In this document: in pieces, positions 1-8,170 of the stretch | How positions within the stretch are numbered: position 1 is the first letter of the stretch | Layout of the letters: every line of letters begins with the position of its first letter | Assembly (NCBI GenBank): GCA_018894595.1 | Contig: JAHIPN010000062.1 | Coordinates: 1 to 20,570, forward strand | DNA from: a bacterium | GTDB lineage: Bacteria > Atribacterota > JS1 > SB-45 > 34-128 | Direction: 5' to 3' | Length of the DNA stretch: 20,570 nucleotides | Program-made: the position numbers and the translations under genes | Notes under the pieces: model-generated | Database searches by the model: none | What the model was told of the DNA's origin: nothing | What the model saw: the letters and a program-made list of their open reading frames with translations, nothing else

Positions 1-50
1 AGCATTTTCCTCAGCACAAGAGAAGCCTTATCCGCAAAAATGTTTTTCAT
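1..50 (-). CDS. N-terminal fragment of an unrecognised gene leaving the left edge
   Basis: An ATG at 50-48 opens a frame that stays open to the window edge and reads MKNIFADKASLVLRKM. Only 16 complete codons are visible, so no family can be assigned. I call it real because of what precedes it: a near-consensus promoter with the right spacing and four operator-like repeats directly upstream (see 69-136). No strong Shine-Dalgarno is visible. Genes with such repeat-studded promoters are often self-regulating DNA-binding proteins or antitoxin-like regulators; that is inference from the promoter, not from the coding sequence. Confidence 0.55.
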   Translation of the reverse strand, partial: MKNIFADKASLVLRKM

Positions 51-68
51 TCTATAATTTTTTCGCAT

Positions 69-136
69 AATGTTCACCTACTCATTAATGTTCACTATTT
101 AATGAACATTATATATTAAGTGAACATTAATTGCAA
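69..136 (-). promoter_or_regulatory. Promoter with four operator-like AATGTTCAC sites
   Basis: On the minus strand a TTGCAA -35 box (136-131) and a TATAAT -10 box (113-108) are separated by exactly 17 bases, reading towards the gene that starts at 50. Four copies of one word cover it. AATGTTCAC occurs on the plus strand at 69-77 and 87-95. TGAACATT occurs at 103-110 and 121-128. Both same-direction pairs are 18 bases apart. The outer pair forms a perfect 13-base inverted repeat (84-96 and 119-131). One copy sits in the spacer, one overlaps the -10 box and two lie in the transcribed leader, the layout expected of a repressor operator. The regulator is unknown; autoregulation is inferred. Confidence 0.7.
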
Positions 137-217
137 GTATAGGAATTAACTCTTACTCTTATCAATAAAGGCAGAGCCTATAAATTTAATAGGAACACAT
201 TCTATTTTGTCTATGGT

Positions 218-370
218 TTAGTTTTCCATTTTACGAGGTCTTTCTTTAGGACGTCTATCCATAGTAATACCTAAAGCCTCAACCACCCGGTTAAGAAACT
301 CTTCAGCCCCCATAGGTTTTTCCGCTAGAAATTGCCGAATTATTGACCTGGAACATGCCCTTATTTATTT
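218..370 (-). pseudogene. Remnant of the 3' end of a Y1/REP-associated transposase gene
   Basis: Read on the minus strand, an open stretch between a stop at about 371 and the stop codon at 220-218 encodes about 50 residues. They include EKPMGAEEFLNRVVEALG and end in RPKERPRKMEN. A 'G(S/A)EEF...LG...RPRK' tail is what I associate with the C-terminus of REP-associated tyrosine transposases. There is no start codon, and the catalytic HUH and Tyr region is absent, so this is a fragment. A second, related fragment lies at 7867-7967 in the same orientation; the two differ at about 16 of about 95 bases by eye, with one 1-base indel. The family assignment rests on the tail alone and is moderate. Confidence 0.5.
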
Positions 371-400
371 AATTTAAGAGTAAAATATTAATTGTCTAAG

Positions 401-460
401 AAAATGGGTGTCTGTCCCTATTATATTTACTTAAGGAAATAGGAGTCTGTTGTCCCATTT
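401..460. repeat. Imperfect inverted REP-like repeat (GGGTGTCTGTCCC type)
   Basis: AAAATGGGTGTCTGTCCCTA at 401-420 faces a partly complementary copy (437-460, containing AGGAGTCTGTTGTCCCATTT), just after the stop codon of the large primase-RT gene. A similar word, GTGGGACCTATTGTCCTATT, recurs at 8174-8193. Sequences of this 'GGGACAGACACC' type commonly accompany Y1-transposase remnants. There is no strong T-run, so I do not call it a terminator, though a 3'-end role for the upstream gene is possible. Confidence 0.5.
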
Positions 461-480
461 ATTAATTTTCCTTATTTAAC

Positions 481-3400
481 TCATTCTTTAAAATATTTTA
501 TAATACCATAAAGCTCTTTAGACCAATATTTTATATCTTTTATTGCCTTAATAAAGAAAAAGCCTGCGCCCCCAATGAAAACAATATCTGTGATAATTGT
601 TAAATAAAATAATAGAATACTCGATTCTTGTTTGTCGCCCAATGAGTATGTTATACGAAGTGAATAAGCAGCTAAAGTTACAAGGATAAAGAAAAACAAA
701 GAATCATAAATGATCTTTGCTTTTTCTGAATACAAATATTTCCATTTATATCCAAAGACCTTTCCTTCTTCAAGTTTTGATATTAGTTTATTAACACCAT
801 CATTAGGTATAACAGCATTTATAACTTGACCATTACAAATATCCCAGGTACATTTAATCGTACTAGAAGGACATCCACTTACTAATGGTATTTTTTCAAG
901 TACCTTATTGCTTGCCACAACAGTTTTTTTAAAAAAGCTCTTTAAATGAATTTCAATAGGCCAAAATTTTATTGCATGAATATTTATACCTTTAAATCTT
1001 CTGATATGAAATGATTTTAATACATCATGAATATCTCTACAGGATATAAGAACATCATCTTCTAAAATTGAATTATCTATAGATACTGTGTTTTGATTAG
1101 TTCTTAAATCACTTAATAGTTCTTGCATATGTTTGTTGACCTTCAATTCGATATTTGGTAAACGAATGAAAAAGGTGGTATATAAAGATTCAAAATATTT
1201 ATCCTTTATTACATCATTATTTCGGATAACAATATTGTCATCTTTTATTGAGGTATCAAAAAGAATAAATAAAAACAATGTTGTAATTTGTTTTAAATTA
1301 TAATTTACTAAATAATTGAATAAGTCTTGCTTTTCATCTCTTAATCTAATTAGAAGATTAATAATATCAATATCTTCCTCATTAAGTTCATATGAATATT
1401 CATCGACCTTTACCTGTAATTTTCTATTAGTTGGTAATTCTTTTATAGTTTTATCTGAAGATTTAATTCCTGATTTTAATAAACATATTATTTCTATACA
1501 GAAAATTGCATAATAATTAAGTAAATTGACTAAGTTAGTATAGACACAATCTATATTTCCAAACTTGAAAATATCCTCGACATTCAATAAAATGTTTAAT
1601 AGTTGAATTGATAAATAATGAAAATTACTAGTATATTTTCGATTCATGAAAGTTTTGTTTTTATAACCTACATTATTAAAATCAATAAAGTCAAAGCTGA
1701 TTCCAACTTCTTTATATAACAATTCCAAAGATTTGCAGATTGACAGCCACTCAATATTTTCTTTGTTTTTTATAAAGAGATTCGATTTAAATCGCTCATA
1801 ATAATAGAGTAGACTCAATTTAAGCTTATAATTTGGTTCTGTATTTATATTTCTAATTCGGTCTATTAAATAATGGAAACGCGAATATGAGTAAGGAATA
1901 TCATAGGCCAAACGATGAATAAATTGAGCTAAAAATAATTTAATTCCAATTTTTGATGATTTTCTAAACTCGTTATATTGTTCTTCATTCGTAAACACAG
2001 CCTTCCTCATCAGATTAGAAATAAGTTTTGGGATATTGTTAAAACCAGAATTATTAATAACAAATGAATCGATTACGTATTTAGGGCATAATATTCTTCC
2101 AAAAGTTTTAAAAATAATTTCATTTTTTAATGGATTTATAAATAATTGGTCATCTTTAATTAATGGAATAGCATTTAATACTCGATAAAAGTACTGTGCT
2201 TTTTTAAACAAATCATCAATTACTAAAAATAGTTTTAAAATACCTTGCTCATTGTCAGGGAATAAGTCATAATTAAAATCCACAAAATCTTTAGGCTTTG
2301 AATAGTGTATAGTAATTTCTTCTTTGGTGCTATCATATTCAAATTTATTTACTGGCAAGATTTCCTTTAATGATAAATCTTGTAAACAACTTTTTAAGGT
2401 ACTTAAATCATTAAATTGATATGTTTTCAATTTATCATTTGGGAGTATTTCTTTATAATATGATAAAGTATTATCTTTGTTAAAATATTCTCGTAAAATA
2501 CATTCATTGTAACCACTTGACCTAACGTCATCTTCTTCGGAAATGTTTAACTCTTCACCTATTCTATTTATAACCTTTATTAATTCTCGTTTCAATTCAG
2601 GATCGTTAATTTTTGTATAAAGTGTAATACTGTTACTTAATGCAAACTTACTTGAATTCTCGTGTAAATCGAAAAGTATTGATTTCAAATATTGAATGGA
2701 TAATTTTTTATATTTAGTTTTTTCAACAATAACTTTTTCAAATTCAAAAAACAAGTTATTTTCATCTTTAATGTTTATAAATAGCATACAACATTCTGGT
2801 AAAAGCAAATATGCGTTTGATATAATTAAATTTGCTAGAAATAAATTATCGATATGTACTGCATTTTTGTAGGATAAATTTGATAAAAAATATTTTCTTA
2901 TAATATAATTACTTGTCTGCTTTAGGTAATCTTGAATTAATGATCGCAGATCTTCAGTTAATTCAAAATAATTTATACAACTAAAAAGTTTTAATTTTGG
3001 AAAATATGATTCAAGACTTAAAATATCTTTGATGCACTCTTCATTTAGAAAAAGCTCCTCTAATTTAATTTTTTTGGCAATTATTACAGCATAACCTTTG
3101 AGAAAGGGATTTTTTGATTTTAAATTAATTATTATAATCTTTTTTAACTCTTCTTTGAATTTTTCTTGGCTTTTGTATATGTAATAGAGACATAAAAAGA
3201 AATATATTTTATGGCAATCATCAAGATTTTGATAAAAAGACACCAAATTAATATTTGTTTCAGGAAACAAGGGAATTAAATCATAAAAAATAAATTTATG
3301 TTTTTTAGATTTTAATCTCTTTGGAAAGAAAATATTTTTTTCTACTAAATAATTTACTATTGCTGGTATTTTTTCCTTTAATTGTATAGAGAATGGAAAA

Positions 3401-5610
3401 TTTTTTGAAATTAAATAAATAATCGTTGGGATATCATCATTTATTTCAATTATTTCTTGAGGATCACGAGGAATTGCTTTTTTTTCAACAATTTTATAAA
3501 AATTTTGTATTTCTTCTTCTGTATCTAGAATATCTATAAATTTAAATTCTTCGAAAATACCATACCTAATACTATCTAAATAATTTACTAAATCGCCTTC
3601 TTCTGATGCTTTAACAATTTTTGGTCTTTTCTTAGCGTCTTGTGATAATACTAAGTCAAGTTCGTTTAATAAAGTAACAACTTTTTTTAAGCCATTTTTA
3701 GCGTCCTTTTCATCTTTAAAAAATAAAAATATATCATCAACATATCTATAATAACCTGTCACATATTGAGAAATTTCTTCATCGAATTTATTTAAATACA
3801 GATTTGCTAAAATGCGGGCATATGCTGGTCCTTGAGGTAACCCTTTTTTGGTTTTTTTATCATATTTATATAACTCAACAATTCTTTTAACGGTTGCGAA
3901 AATATAATCATCTGTTATATATTTTTGTATTTGTTGTATAAGAATACCATGCTTTATATTGTCATAAAACTTGCTAATGTCACAACTCAGTCTGTATTTT
4001 GTTTCGCTTTTTCTATTTGTGTTCAAAACATTACTTCGAAATCGGGGATAATATTCTCTCCAATCCCTAAATATATCATTAGTATTTAAAATGTCTGTAT
4101 TAAATCTATAACCGTAGGATGAATTTTGGAAATTTTCTTCAAAAATAATTGAAATAACATTAAATATTGATTGAATAATGACTTGATCGAAAATCGTGGA
4201 ATAAGCCATTTGTCTGTACTGCATCTCTTCATTTTCATTAACTTTTTTAGGAAAATTAACTTCTAAATATCCAAGAAAAGGGATTTCTTCTTTTTGCTGG
4301 AAATAAAGGCTAATGTATTGTGCATAAATATCAAGATTATTTTCAAATTGTTCAAAATCAAATTCATCAAAAAAAAGCGCATCCTCATAATTATGATATT
4401 TTTTTAATTTATAATATGCATTTTTAATGTTCCTAACATCAGATATAGAATCTATCAGTTCTTCATTTTTAATAGTACTTTTTATTTTTATTGGTGTAAG
4501 CCAGAATGATAATGGAGTAGTATTTGAACGGAGCGGATCAAAATTTTTTTCTTTGATGGTTTCGTTGCAGTATCCGTCACAAATACCTTCTTGAATTAAT
4601 TTATTACAAGAACTAGGATGGAATTCCTTAATAAGGTCTATTTCTCGTTTGGTATAAGGATGATTGAAATTTATACCATATGATTTTTTTATAATATCAA
4701 TAAGGAATATTTCCGCATTTGGTATTGATAATATAACATTTGCAAAATGAAATATTTCCGCATGTGTAAGTTGAATATTATTTTCTGCTTTGTTTTTCAA
4801 CTGATTTAAAGCACGACAATTTTCAAATAGAAAGTTTGGATCATCTTTATAATGAATTCTTCCTCCTTGAGGTATCTTTTCATTCCTAATTTCTAAAATG
4901 GCTTCTCTTCCCAATAAAGCCTCGTTATTTTTGATTATTTGCTCTACATTACTTTTTTTAACCTTCTTAATACTTTGCAAGTGAACAAAATTCTTTTCCC
5001 AGGGTAATATGGTTAATTTGCTTGAATCACTAATCGTAAAGAATGTACTTCTACAATTATATTTTTGATGTATACCTAAAGGTAGTTTTATTAGATTTCC
5101 ATAATTGTGTTTTTCAGTCAAGTTTGATTGTTTTGGGAAAAATTCAAAATCTAAGTTTATACCTGCTTTAATTACATGGTACAATTTACGAGCATCTTTT
5201 CCTGGAATAGCTTCGTCGAAAAATATCCAAATATGGTAGCCTCTTCCCCCAGTGTCCTCAAAGAGCATTGCGTCCTTCCCAATATTTAATTTTTCTGTAA
5301 TATTTTTTTGAAAAATTATCAATTTGTCTTTTAGATGTTCATATTTTTTCTCTTGATCTTTAAACTTAACATCGTCCAGTTTGTTTTTCGGTATATCAAT
5401 ATCTATACAGATAAAATTACATTGACTCGATTTGGTAAGGACGTAAATACCAAAGGTAATAAAGCCATTAAAATGTTTCTCTAAAGATTGTTCGGATAGA
5501 GATTGATTTACAGGTATATAACGATCATCAATCTGTTGTGCAAAATAATCCTCACGCCCTTTAAAAAAATTTAAAAAATTCAATTTATCTTTTTCTCTTA
5601 CATTGTTCAT
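481..5610 (-). CDS. Giant AEP primase - reverse transcriptase fusion with C-terminal membrane helices
   Basis: A 1709-residue protein, likely an anti-phage nucleic-acid polymerase. Residues 1-350 form an archaeo-eukaryotic primase of the TOTE/CRISPR-associated type. Visible are the metal-binding D70/D72 (ICIDIDI), the GGRGYHIW motif with H126, NLIKLPLGIH at 172-181, and a cysteine cluster C335/C344/C348 matching the small zinc module after such primases. Residues about 480-690 form a reverse transcriptase: SYGYR at 498-502, motif A CDISKFYD with D544, motif B GLPQGPAYARILANLYL at 590-606, and motif C YRYVDD with D624/D625. All catalytic residues are intact. Residues about 700-1600 are Lys/Ile/Leu-rich, probably helical, and unrecognised. 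Two hydrophobic segments (about 1637-1653 and 1663-1687) suggest membrane anchoring. AGGA lies upstream of the ATG. The region is much richer in A/T than the 12-19 kb genes. AEP-RT fusions are known among defence RTs (I recall UG10/DRT7), but I cannot confirm this one belongs there. Confidence 0.9.
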   Translation of the reverse strand: MNNVREKDKLNFLNFFKGREDYFAQQIDDRYIPVNQSLSEQSLEKHFNGFITFGIYVLTKSSQCNFICIDIDIPKNKLDDVKFKDQEKKYEHLKDKLIIFQKNITEKLNIGKDAMLFEDTGGRGYHIWIFFDEAIPGKDARKLYHVIKAGINLDFEFFPKQSNLTEKHNYGNLIKLPLGIHQKYNCRSTFFTISDSSKLTILPWEKNFVHLQSIKKVKKSNVEQIIKNNEALLGREAILEIRNEKIPQGGRIHYKDDPNFLFENCRALNQLKNKAENNIQLTHAEIFHFANVILSIPNAEIFLIDIIKKSYGINFNHPYTKREIDLIKEFHPSSCNKLIQEGICDGYCNETIKEKNFDPLRSNTTPLSFWLTPIKIKSTIKNEELIDSISDVRNIKNAYYKLKKYHNYEDALFFDEFDFEQFENNLDIYAQYISLYFQQKEEIPFLGYLEVNFPKKVNENEEMQYRQMAYSTIFDQVIIQSIFNVISIIFEENFQNSSYGYRFNTDILNTNDIFRDWREYYPRFRSNVLNTNRKSETKYRLSCDISKFYDNIKHGILIQQIQKYITDDYIFATVKRIVELYKYDKKTKKGLPQGPAYARILANLYLNKFDEEISQYVTGYYRYVDDIFLFFKDEKDAKNGLKKVVTLLNELDLVLSQDAKKRPKIVKASEEGDLVNYLDSIRYGIFEEFKFIDILDTEEEIQNFYKIVEKKAIPRDPQEIIEINDDIPTIIYLISKNFPFSIQLKEKIPAIVNYLVEKNIFFPKRLKSKKHKFIFYDLIPLFPETNINLVSFYQNLDDCHKIYFFLCLYYIYKSQEKFKEELKKIIIINLKSKNPFLKGYAVIIAKKIKLEELFLNEECIKDILSLESYFPKLKLFSCINYFELTEDLRSLIQDYLKQTSNYIIRKYFLSNLSYKNAVHIDNLFLANLIISNAYLLLPECCMLFINIKDENNLFFEFEKVIVEKTKYKKLSIQYLKSILFDLHENSSKFALSNSITLYTKINDPELKRELIKVINRIGEELNISEEDDVRSSGYNECILREYFNKDNTLSYYKEILPNDKLKTYQFNDLSTLKSCLQDLSLKEILPVNKFEYDSTKEEITIHYSKPKDFVDFNYDLFPDNEQGILKLFLVIDDLFKKAQYFYRVLNAIPLIKDDQLFINPLKNEIIFKTFGRILCPKYVIDSFVINNSGFNNIPKLISNLMRKAVFTNEEQYNEFRKSSKIGIKLFLAQFIHRLAYDIPYSYSRFHYLIDRIRNINTEPNYKLKLSLLYYYERFKSNLFIKNKENIEWLSICKSLELLYKEVGISFDFIDFNNVGYKNKTFMNRKYTSNFHYLSIQLLNILLNVEDIFKFGNIDCVYTNLVNLLNYYAIFCIEIICLLKSGIKSSDKTIKELPTNRKLQVKVDEYSYELNEEDIDIINLLIRLRDEKQDLFNYLVNYNLKQITTLFLFILFDTSIKDDNIVIRNNDVIKDKYFESLYTTFFIRLPNIELKVNKHMQELLSDLRTNQNTVSIDNSILEDDVLISCRDIHDVLKSFHIRRFKGINIHAIKFWPIEIHLKSFFKKTVVASNKVLEKIPLVSGCPSSTIKCTWDICNGQVINAVIPNDGVNKLISKLEEGKVFGYKWKYLYSEKAKIIYDSLFFFILVTLAAYSLRITYSLGDKQESSILLFYLTIITDIVFIGGAGFFFIKAIKDIKYWSKELYGIIKYFKE

Positions 5611-5709
5611 ATCATTCCTATTAATATTGTATTGGATTTCGAATCTTTACATTTAATATGCTCTGATTTCTTGAAATACACAAAAGTCTGATAAAAGGAA
5701 GTCCGTAGT

Positions 5710-5768
5710 GGGTCAGGTCTCAACATTTGACATATCAACCTCAAATGTCAAATGTTGAGACCTGACCC
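5710..5768. repeat. Perfect palindrome, 23-base arms (GGGTCAGGTCTCAACATTTG family)
   Basis: Left arm 5710-5732 and right arm 5746-5768 are exact reverse complements around a 13-base loop. The arm begins GGGTCAGGTCTCAACATTTG. A second copy with a 5-base deletion in one arm lies at 8207-8262, and single decayed arms lie at 6615-6635, 7749-7767 and 7789-7809. This is the intact member of the local family. It sits between the primase-RT gene and the DUF4145 gene. The hairpin could also affect transcript ends, but no T-run follows on either strand. It is probably a MITE or REP element moved by a Y1 transposase supplied in trans. Confidence 0.8.
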
Positions 5769-5835
5769 CTTGTATATTTCTAAGAAGGTGGTTTTTTAAG
5801 GTGAAATAAATTAATATAAAACATTAAGATAATGT

Positions 5836-6498
5836 TTATTTTTTATTATTTTTTTTCTTTGACCAAAATTCCTTTAGATTATCATTAAATTCTTGTAACT
5901 TGCTGGGTGCAATATATATATATTCTATTATTACTTTAAAAAAATCATTAATCAATAAGACCTGATAATCATTAACTTCTTGTTCGCCTGCATGCACACC
6001 AACATTCCCAAGCAATCTTAAAATATCTGTCATTTCAAAAAGGAACGAAGGTAGTTTTTCTTTTAAATTAAGTTCGTTTAAACGATTCACTAATCTGCCA
6101 GATTTAATATTTTTATCATTGCATATTAATTCCAAAGCTTTTCTTATTTGCCCAGCAAACGCATTTGAAGATATGTTTTTTATTCTATAAGCCTTTTTGT
6201 AACAATCACGAATTTTAATTGGAATCGATTCTGGAAGATTACCTGAATCTGGCCAAACTAAATACGCACGATTATAATCATTAGCATATATATGTGGATC
6301 TGATCTATAATATAAAAGAATTTCATCACAAGTTTTACAAATTGCTACATAATATGTACCTACCCAAACATCTCTCTCTAAATTACCTGTACTATTATAA
6401 AGATCCACATATAATTCATGTTTATAAATGAGTTTTTGTGGAGTTTCATTGCCACAATGTGGACAAAGAGAAACTCGATCAGCTATATCATCTGGCAT
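5836..6498 (-). CDS. DUF4145-family protein with zinc ribbon and HEPN-like domain
   Basis: A 220-residue protein. The open frame extends four codons further upstream to a TTG, but I choose the ATG at 6498-6496 because a textbook GGAGG lies 5 bases before it. The N-terminus carries two CxxC pairs (CPHC about 12-15, CKTC about 54-57), a zinc ribbon. The C-terminal half has the DUF4145 pattern NAFAGQIRKALELICND followed by LRLLGNVGVHAG. DUF4145 belongs, as I recall, to the HEPN superfamily, whose RNases use an Arg...His pair; here Arg about 161 and His about 169 are separated by 7 residues, slightly more than the usual 4-6. The family is often found beside restriction and other defence genes. 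It may be an RNase or a nucleic-acid-binding accessory. The gaps to its neighbours (225 and 362 bases) argue against a tight operon. Confidence 0.8.
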   Translation of the reverse strand: MPDDIADRVSLCPHCGNETPQKLIYKHELYVDLYNSTGNLERDVWVGTYYVAICKTCDEILLYYRSDPHIYANDYNRAYLVWPDSGNLPESIPIKIRDCYKKAYRIKNISSNAFAGQIRKALELICNDKNIKSGRLVNRLNELNLKEKLPSFLFEMTDILRLLGNVGVHAGEQEVNDYQVLLINDFFKVIIEYIYIAPSKLQEFNDNLKEFWSKKKNNKK

Positions 6499-6860
6499 AA
6501 TGTCCTCCAAATTTTTTTCAATATTAATCTTTATTTTAAAAAATTAATCTCCCGAAAAACTTATAAATCATGTAATTTTATATTGAATTTTTTTAATACA
6601 ATATATTAACGGAGTTGGGTTTCAACATTTGATATATTGCATTTTTTTAAAATTTAATAAAAAGCAAAATATTCGCCGAAAGATTGTCTCCAGTAGTATA
6701 ATTTCGGAAACTTCCTTTTTAAGCATAATCATCTACCTAAACATGGGGAAGCTGGATTATCAATCCCATTAGGAAAAACTAGAAAATTTTTGCGAATTAT
6801 TGAGTAAGAACGACGTCCTATACCAATTTAACTTTTTTCGATTGAGTCACTCTTACTTTT
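6499..6860. other. Intergenic gap with one decayed repeat arm and no gene
   Basis: These 362 bases separate the DUF4145 and Abi_C genes. The part next to the DUF4145 start is extremely A/T-rich and presumably contains its promoter, but no -35/-10 pair is convincing. TTGGGTTTCAACATTTGAT at 6615-6633 is a decayed single arm of the palindrome family seen intact at 5710-5768. A short plus-strand reading around 6721-6804 (including GEAGLSIPLGKTRKFLRIIE) lacks a start and a recognisable family, and I do not call it a gene. Confidence 0.6.
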
Positions 6861-7676
6861 TTACTCTTGCTGTTTTAAAAATCTCTGTTTATATGTATCT
6901 ATCAAGAAAGTACATAGAACAGCCCCTGCTCCTACAGCGAGGTGCGCATGCCTTGGACCAAGTCCTATATGATTTTTATAGCGACCATGTCCCGTTCCAT
7001 ATAAATTTCTCAACTCAGAGATACCAATAGTAATCTGACCTAAATTGCTTAGTATTATACGTATTATATCAGCGCCTTTTTTTAATTTATCAATTTCATT
7101 AGGCTCTAATTCAAGACTCTTCTGAGTTTTCTTTAATAATTTTGGGATATTATCGGTATCCTTGAAAGCAACTCCTCTCAACGACAAAATAGTCTTTAAA
7201 GTAGATTCAACAAGTTCTTTTATCGAACCGATAGCTAGAGCTGGATCGGTATCAACAGAATTCTGAATTCTATCGATATACATATTCAAATGACTAAGAT
7301 TTAGTGAAGTATCACGAATTATTTTTATTAAATCCTTTTGAAATATATCTCTCATTATTCTTCCATTCTCAAATGAATAACCGTCTTTTTCCAACAAACT
7401 AATAAAAAGTATTTTTTGCTCATCTTTAAGGTCAAATATGATTTCTTCGTAAATATTAAGAATTTTCCTTACATCCAAAGGATCATTCCAATTAATAGAG
7501 GCATAATAGCATTCAACTAACGATCTACGTTCACCAGTTGGTAATTTTTCATTTGGAACATTAATACGCTGAACATTATGGTCATCAAAAATTTCTTCAA
7601 TTTGTCTTAGATAGCAACCTACCAAATATTCTCTAAATTCTCTTCGGGTCTTTTTGCTAATTAATTCCTTTGACAT
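6861..7676 (-). CDS. Abortive-infection protein with Abi_C (HEPN-like) C-terminal domain
   Basis: A 271-residue protein. Residues about 145-265 match the Abi_C 'abortive infection C-terminus' pattern: IGSIKELVESTLKTIL, then a stretch ending SELRNLYGTGHGR, then RHAHLAVGAGAVLCTFLIDT. R223-N224 followed by H230 (R-N-x5-H) fits the HEPN RNase motif Rx4-6H with its preferred polar residue after Arg. The N-terminal 60 residues (KKTRREFREYL ... LPTGERR) resemble the small N-terminal domain of AbiJ-like proteins, but weakly. The ATG at 7676 has AAGGA just upstream. The likely role is RNA cleavage on infection, stopping growth of the host cell. No partner antitoxin gene is adjacent, so it may be self-controlled or act with a neighbour. 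Confidence 0.82.
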   Translation of the reverse strand: MSKELISKKTRREFREYLVGCYLRQIEEIFDDHNVQRINVPNEKLPTGERRSLVECYYASINWNDPLDVRKILNIYEEIIFDLKDEQKILFISLLEKDGYSFENGRIMRDIFQKDLIKIIRDTSLNLSHLNMYIDRIQNSVDTDPALAIGSIKELVESTLKTILSLRGVAFKDTDNIPKLLKKTQKSLELEPNEIDKLKKGADIIRIILSNLGQITIGISELRNLYGTGHGRYKNHIGLGPRHAHLAVGAGAVLCTFLIDTYKQRFLKQQE

Positions 7677-7748
7677 GTTCCTTGCGCTCCCAATTGTTTA
7701 CATTTGTAACAGAAAACGGTCTTTGTCATATTTTAAATAGGTCCATCA

Positions 7749-7809
7749 GGTCTTCACATTTGACATTCAATTCTCTTTAGGGTCTTGTGGGGTCAGATCT
7801 TACAATATT
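7749..7809. repeat. Decayed pair of palindrome arms
   Basis: GGTCTTCACATTTGACATT at 7749-7767 and GGGGTCAGATCTTACAATAT at 7789-7808 are two degenerate arms of the GGGGTCAGATCTCAACATTT family. They now lie as direct rather than inverted copies. They are upstream of the Abi_C gene and presumably mark an old insertion. Confidence 0.5.
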
Positions 7810-7866
7810 ATTTTTCCTCTTTCCCCTCAATTTTTTTAATTAAAATACTGACACATCCTATTTTTT

Positions 7867-7967
7867 TTAAGGTCTTACTTTAAGACGTTTATCTATAGTA
7901 ATAGCCAATACCTCAACCATCCGGTTAATAAACTCCTCAGATACTATAGGTTTTCCGCTAGAAAGAG
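7867..7967 (-). pseudogene. Second transposase 3'-end remnant
   Basis: On the minus strand this reads GKPIVSEEFINRMVEVLAIT, continues to KVRP, and stops at 7869-7867. It is a diverged copy of the fragment at 218-370, sharing even the CCGCTAGAAA word at its 5' side, with one base fewer before it. No start codon or catalytic region is present, and the frame closes a short way upstream. It lies in the same orientation as the first copy, so the two bracket the primase-RT/DUF4145/Abi_C cassette as imperfect direct repeats. Confidence 0.5.
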
Positions 7968-8032
7968 TTACTGAAATATTGTGCTAGTACAGTTGAGTTG
8001 TGCCAGCTCAATATTTTGGTAACTCTTTCTAG
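7958..8032. repeat. 75-base hairpin with near-perfect 27-28-base arms
   Basis: CTAGAAAGAGTTAC at 7958-7971 is exactly complementary to GTAACTCTTTCTAG at 8019-8032. Pairing continues inward through AAATATTG and GCT after two small mismatched steps (a 2-base bulge and a single mismatch). The loop is about 19 bases. The outer arm overlaps the edge of the transposase remnant. Long imperfect hairpins next to Y1 transposase genes are typical recognition structures, so this may be the end of the original element. It is not a terminator, as there is no T-run on either side. Confidence 0.7.
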
Positions 8033-8170
8033 CTTTTCATAGGGGGTTATATGCTCCAACCCCCATTTTTCTTAAGTAGTTATATTCAAGTAAGAAGTTT
8101 ACTAGATTTTAGATCATATTTTTTTCTAGTGCCTTTTTCAGAATCTAAATCTTTCTTTAAAGTTATAAAG

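Noticed and set aside
5611..5835. A structured non-coding RNA serving as template for the RT, as in retrons or DRT2
   Set aside because: The only structure is the 5710-5768 palindrome, which has other copies away from the RT and is better explained as a mobile repeat.
6721..6804. Short plus-strand reading containing GEAGLSIPLGKTRKFLRIIE, perhaps a HicA-like or other toxin tail
   Set aside because: No start codon, stops close upstream and downstream, and the similarity to any toxin family is too weak to state.
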